Source: Muribaculaceae bacterium
GTDB lineage: Bacteria; Bacteroidota; Bacteroidia; Bacteroidales; Muribaculaceae
Length of the DNA stretch: 64,000 bases
NCBI GenBank assembly: GCA_017405965.1
Contig: JAFQZK010000015.1
Location: 1 to 64,000, forward strand
Direction of reading: 5' to 3'
In this document: positions 63,099 through 64,000 of the stretch, piece after piece
Position numbering within the stretch: the stretch's first letter is position 1
How the letters are laid out: every line of letters starts with the position of its first letter
Notes under the pieces: generated by a model
The model's input: only the letters and a program-made list of their open reading frames with translations
Database searches by the model: none
What the model was told of the DNA's origin: nothing
Position numbers and translations under genes: made by a program

Positions 63099-63988
63099 TT
63101 CAGCATGTCGAGGGCGGTGGGGATGGCCTCGTCGGGGGTGACCCAGGTGATATCGGGGTCGCGACGGTACCAGGTGAGCTGCTTTTTGGCATAGACGCGC
63201 GTGTTTTTCTTCATGCGTTCGATGGCGGTGTGGCGGTCCATCGTGCCGTCAAAGATGGCGAACATCTCCTTCATGCCCACGGTATTGAGCGAGTTGAGGT
63301 GGCGCAGGTGATAGACCGAACGGGCCTCCTGTTCCAGCCCGGCCTCGATCATGCGGTCCACGCGGCGGTTGATGCGGGCAAACAGCTGCTCACGTTCGAT
63401 GTTGAGGGCCAGCTTGATGATATTGAAATCGCGTTGTTTGGCGGTGCCGGTGCGCAGGGTGGAGTAGGGCACGCCCGCTTGACGGCAGATTTCCACACCG
63501 TGGCACACGCGGCTGGTGTTCTTGCGGTCGATTGTCGCGGCATATTGCGGGTCTAATTGCTCCAATTCCTCCATGAGGCTTTCCAACCCTTCGTCATGAA
63601 GCTTTTGTTTGACCGCTGCACGCACCTCGGGCGAGATATCGGGCAACTGGTCAATGCCGCGGCACACGGCATCGACATAGAGCATCGAACCTCCGCACAT
63701 CACAGCATAGTCGCCTTGCTGCCACAGCGCGGGCAGCAGGGCCAGCACGTCGGTCTCGAACTGAGCGGCGCTGTAGCTCTCCTCCAGGTCCTTGAAAGCC
63801 ACGAAATGATGGCGGGCGGCAGCCAGCTCATCGGGCGTGGGGGCCGCAGTGCAGATGGGGATGCCACGATAGATTTGGCGGGAATCGGCGTTGATGATGT
63901 CGCAATGCAGTCGCTGCGCCAGCGTGATGGCTGCCGCGGTCTTGCCCACACCCGTGGGCCCCGTGATGACAATCAACGTCTTGTCCAT
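63092..63988 (-). CDS. miaA: tRNA dimethylallyltransferase
   Basis: Adds a dimethylallyl group to N6 of adenosine-37 in tRNAs that read codons starting with U. The 298-residue protein begins with the P-loop GPTGVGKT (residues 10-17). ADSRQIYRGIPICTAAPT follows, with the catalytic-site Asp, then VMCGGSMLYVDAVCRGID and the C-terminal RNNTRVYAKKQLTWYRRD-type segment (KKNTRVYAKKQLTWYRRD). The gene appears complete, as its start codon lies 12 bases from the right edge. Confidence 0.96.
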   Translation of the reverse strand: MDKTLIVITGPTGVGKTAAAITLAQRLHCDIINADSRQIYRGIPICTAAPTPDELAAARHHFVAFKDLEESYSAAQFETDVLALLPALWQQGDYAVMCGGSMLYVDAVCRGIDQLPDISPEVRAAVKQKLHDEGLESLMEELEQLDPQYAATIDRKNTSRVCHGVEICRQAGVPYSTLRTGTAKQRDFNIIKLALNIEREQLFARINRRVDRMIEAGLEQEARSVYHLRHLNSLNTVGMKEMFAIFDGTMDRHTAIERMKKNTRVYAKKQLTWYRRDPDITWVTPDEAIPTALDMLKA

Positions 63989-64000
63989 CTCAGGTATCTG

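Overview
The window looks like a chromosomal segment from a Bacteroidales bacterium, most like Muribaculaceae or Prevotellaceae (the family is an inference). The grounds are a SusC/SusD pair, Bacteroidetes-type promoters (TTTG, 19-20 bases, TAnnTTTG) in front of many genes, a GldE-type CNNM protein, a DUF3078 protein, GTG and TTG starts with weak Shine-Dalgarno signals, and many secreted proteins ending in the dockerin-like module GDVNGDGEVNIADVNAVID. Coding DNA is GC-rich except for a few AT-rich islands.

Layout. 1-2290: 3' end of a large secreted repeat protein. 2291-2977: a fold-back intergenic element. 2978-6795: pyrG and yidC. 6916-12888: a tight plus-strand run of envelope and secreted proteins (TM2 protein, GH25 lysozyme, three uncharacterised proteins, a DUF3078 protein) followed by a C69 dipeptidase. 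13115-14785: a phosphoethanolamine-transferase-like enzyme on the minus strand. 15141-16989: tandem TraB/GumN paralogues. 17188-19103: gldE-like gene and a YkvA protein. 19175-21119 (minus): a secreted protein and the rplU-rpmA operon. 21500-26323: one AT-rich 1607-residue gene encoding DUF4062, a STAND/NACHT-type NTPase, a beta-propeller region and a zinc ribbon. 26463-29595 (minus): speA, a four-helix-bundle gene bracketed by inverted repeats, and truA. 29791-32698: a dockerin-like protein divergent from class II aldolase. 32907-32981: tRNA-Pro(GGG). 33059-40934: GH53, an EamA transporter, aroB, a HAD phosphatase, a DUF5715 lipoprotein, a low-molecular-weight tyrosine phosphatase and a GH20 hexosaminidase. 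40935-41718: a composite repeat element. 41719-52251: a polysaccharide-utilisation-like operon (SusC, SusD-like, two lipoproteins, a GHL10 hydrolase). 52367-63039: CotH, twin 462-residue proteins, a phosphodiester glycosidase, CutC and a C10 protease, most carrying the dockerin-like tail. 63092-63988 (minus): miaA.

The strongest candidate for an undescribed system is the gene at 21500-26323. Its layout resembles the eukaryotic TEP1/NWD1/NPHP3 proteins and bacterial STAND immune sensors. It has base composition unlike its neighbours, its own promoter and a structured leader, and it sits alone between housekeeping genes. Second-tier observations are a 439-bp fold-back element flanked by 42-bp perfect direct repeats, the bracketed four-helix-bundle gene, and the cluster of dockerin-like proteins with no recognisable cohesin in view.
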